This document shows, piece after piece, positions 6,200 to 7,360 of a stretch of DNA of 7,360 nucleotides; positions within the stretch are counted from its first letter, which is position 1, and the number at the start of each line of letters is the position of its first letter. The position numbers and the translations under genes were made by a program. Where the stretch lies: positions 1 to 7,360 of the forward strand of contig CALMRM010000211.1 in the NCBI GenBank assembly GCA_937871605.1, given 5' to 3'. The stretch comes from an uncultured Terriglobus sp. Lineage in GTDB: Bacteria; Acidobacteriota; Terriglobia; Terriglobales; Acidobacteriaceae. The notes beneath the pieces were generated by a model that was not told the DNA's origin, made no database searches, and saw nothing but the letters and a program-made list of their open reading frames with translations.

Positions 6200-7360
6200 C
6201 TACCCAGCGATTGAAAGCCTGTAGACGTACAGCACGCCGTCAATCCCGGACAGCATTGCAGCCGGTTTGCTACAGAGTAGCGAGTGCATGCGCAGCGCAT
6301 CACGACCCGCAATCGAGGGTTCCTGTGCGTGCAGGCAGCCGTTCTGTATCCGCTCCAGTGCATCTGCGTTGACGACGTACTGCACGTAGTAGTCAACCTT
6401 GTAGCTCTGAAGTGTGTTCAGCAGGTCGTCACCATGGCGAATGTGCTGCAGGTAGTTGGCGTCCATCATCAAGCCTTCAGCCTGCAGCACGGGCGATGCA
6501 GACAGGTAGCCGAACATGCCCGCCCGGTCGCCCATGGCATACCTGCCAGGGTGGCTCGCCGCAAACTGCTGCAGCGCAGTGTCCTCGTCTGCGATGGCGA
6601 ACATCACTTTGTCGATGCGGTAGTGGGTGCGTGCCAGTGCCAGCAGCGAGACAAGCAACACTGCAGGCGCAAGCCACCCTACTTTCAACCAGGCCCTTTG
6701 TGGGGAGGCGGACGCCCGCCAACGCAGCCAAATCAACACCACTGCGAGAGACGCAAAAAAGGAGAAGCGGAGCGCATAGAGGTACCAGCCCCAAAGCTTC
6801 CAGGCACTCACCACCGTCTCCACGGTGTAGAACAGCAGCGGCATCAGCAGCGCGGCCATGAGTACCGGCTTTTCCTGCGGTCGCATGCGTTTACGCAGCA
6901 GCAACGCGCCCAGGCAGCCAAGGAACGTAACAGCCAGCAGCGGCAACGTAAAACCAGCGAACGAAAGCCGTAGCTGCAACCACTCGGGTCGCCAGCCATG
7001 CCGTAGCTGCTTGGCCGCGCCGGAAATGGGCAGCCACTGGAGGAAGTAGTGGCGGTTGATGGAGAAGTAGACGAGGAGCAGAGGCAACGCACCCGCGCAG
7101 AAACCGGCGATGTTGCGGCCGGTCAGCACCCGGCGCATGCCGCGTACGGTGAACAGACTCAGGAGAAAAAGGAACACGAGGATGCCTGCGTCCAACCGCG
7201 CCAGCATGGCGAGCGCGCCAAGCAGCCCAAGCAGAGTGCAGCGTCCTGCGGTGTACCGCTCTGGTTCAACGCAGCCCACCACCAGGAACGCTAGGCCCAG
7301 CGGCAGCGCCAGCGTCACCTCCATCTGGTAGCTGATGCAGGGCACGCAGGCAATCACCAT
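6200..7360 (-). CDS. Polytopic GT-C-type glycosyltransferase, C-terminal part (runs off right edge)
   Basis: The 386 visible codons encode an inner-membrane protein with about seven hydrophobic segments (approximately 15-31, 43-54, 57-71, 84-100, 131-156, 167-181, 187-212 and 227-243; some may be one helix), followed by a soluble domain at 244-386. MEVTLALPLGLAFLVV followed by LGALAMLARLDAGILVFLF matches the GME...LTRPD pattern of GT-C lipid-linked-sugar transferases related to ArnT/PMT and arabinofuranosyltransferases. The C-terminal block (YAMGDRAGMFGYLSASPVLQ, then YLQHIRHGDDLLNTLQ and VDYYVQYVV) also occurs in that group, usually on the periplasmic face. The Met at 7360 lies inside the expected fold and is unlikely to be the real start; the first helices and the acidic catalytic loop should lie beyond the window. 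The sugar and acceptor are unknown. The DUF3738 gene follows after 39 bp. Confidence 0.8.
   Translation of the reverse strand: MVIACVPCISYQMEVTLALPLGLAFLVVGCVEPERYTAGRCTLLGLLGALAMLARLDAGILVFLFLLSLFTVRGMRRVLTGRNIAGFCAGALPLLLVYFSINRHYFLQWLPISGAAKQLRHGWRPEWLQLRLSFAGFTLPLLAVTFLGCLGALLLRKRMRPQEKPVLMAALLMPLLFYTVETVVSAWKLWGWYLYALRFSFFASLAVVLIWLRWRASASPQRAWLKVGWLAPAVLLVSLLALARTHYRIDKVMFAIADEDTALQQFAASHPGRYAMGDRAGMFGYLSASPVLQAEGLMMDANYLQHIRHGDDLLNTLQSYKVDYYVQYVVNADALERIQNGCLHAQEPSIAGRDALRMHSLLCSKPAAMLSGIDGVLYVYRLSIAG

Noticed and set aside
6284..6973. 229-codon plus-strand open frame
   Set aside because: Antisense to the glycosyltransferase, with a Gln/Arg-rich translation and no recognisable domain.

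Overview
This window looks like chromosomal DNA of an acidobacterium of the Terriglobia group (Terriglobus/Granulicella/Edaphobacter-like). Base composition is GC-rich, and three gene families typical of that group sit side by side: an Oar-like TonB-dependent receptor with an N-terminal carboxypeptidase-regulatory domain, a DUF3738/TIGR03435 protein, and a large exported Ig-like repeat protein with the group's characteristic C-terminal hydrophobic hairpin. The organism call rests on family knowledge and no search was run.

Layout. 1-885 (minus): N-terminal 295 codons of a TonB-dependent receptor that runs off the left edge. 886-1342: 457 bp with no credible gene. It holds two weak promoter candidates for the receptor, a 184-bp element bounded by ~36-bp inverted repeats, and next to it a short ~21-bp tandem array that seems to derive from the element's outer end. 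1343-1573 (minus): a 76-aa four-cysteine zinc-ribbon protein. 1718-2482 (plus): a 254-aa exported protein of unknown function, divergent from the zinc-ribbon gene and the only plus-strand gene. 2533-5172 (minus): an 879-aa exported protein with a carboxypeptidase-regulatory-like domain, a ThuA/GATase1-like domain, three Ig-like repeats and a membrane hairpin near the C-terminus. 5405-6160 (minus): a DUF3738/TIGR03435 protein with a GTG start. 6200-7360 (minus): the C-terminal 386 codons of a polytopic GT-C-type glycosyltransferase that runs off the right edge.

How the genes fit together. Nearly everything is envelope-directed: an outer-membrane receptor, two exported proteins of unknown role, a DUF3738 protein and a membrane glycosyltransferase. 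Only the glycosyltransferase and DUF3738 genes are close enough (39 bp, same strand) to suggest one transcript. No defence system, prophage, CRISPR array, transposase or RNA gene was recognised. The most unusual signals are the inverted-repeat element with its satellite-like tail and the domain architecture of the 879-aa protein.
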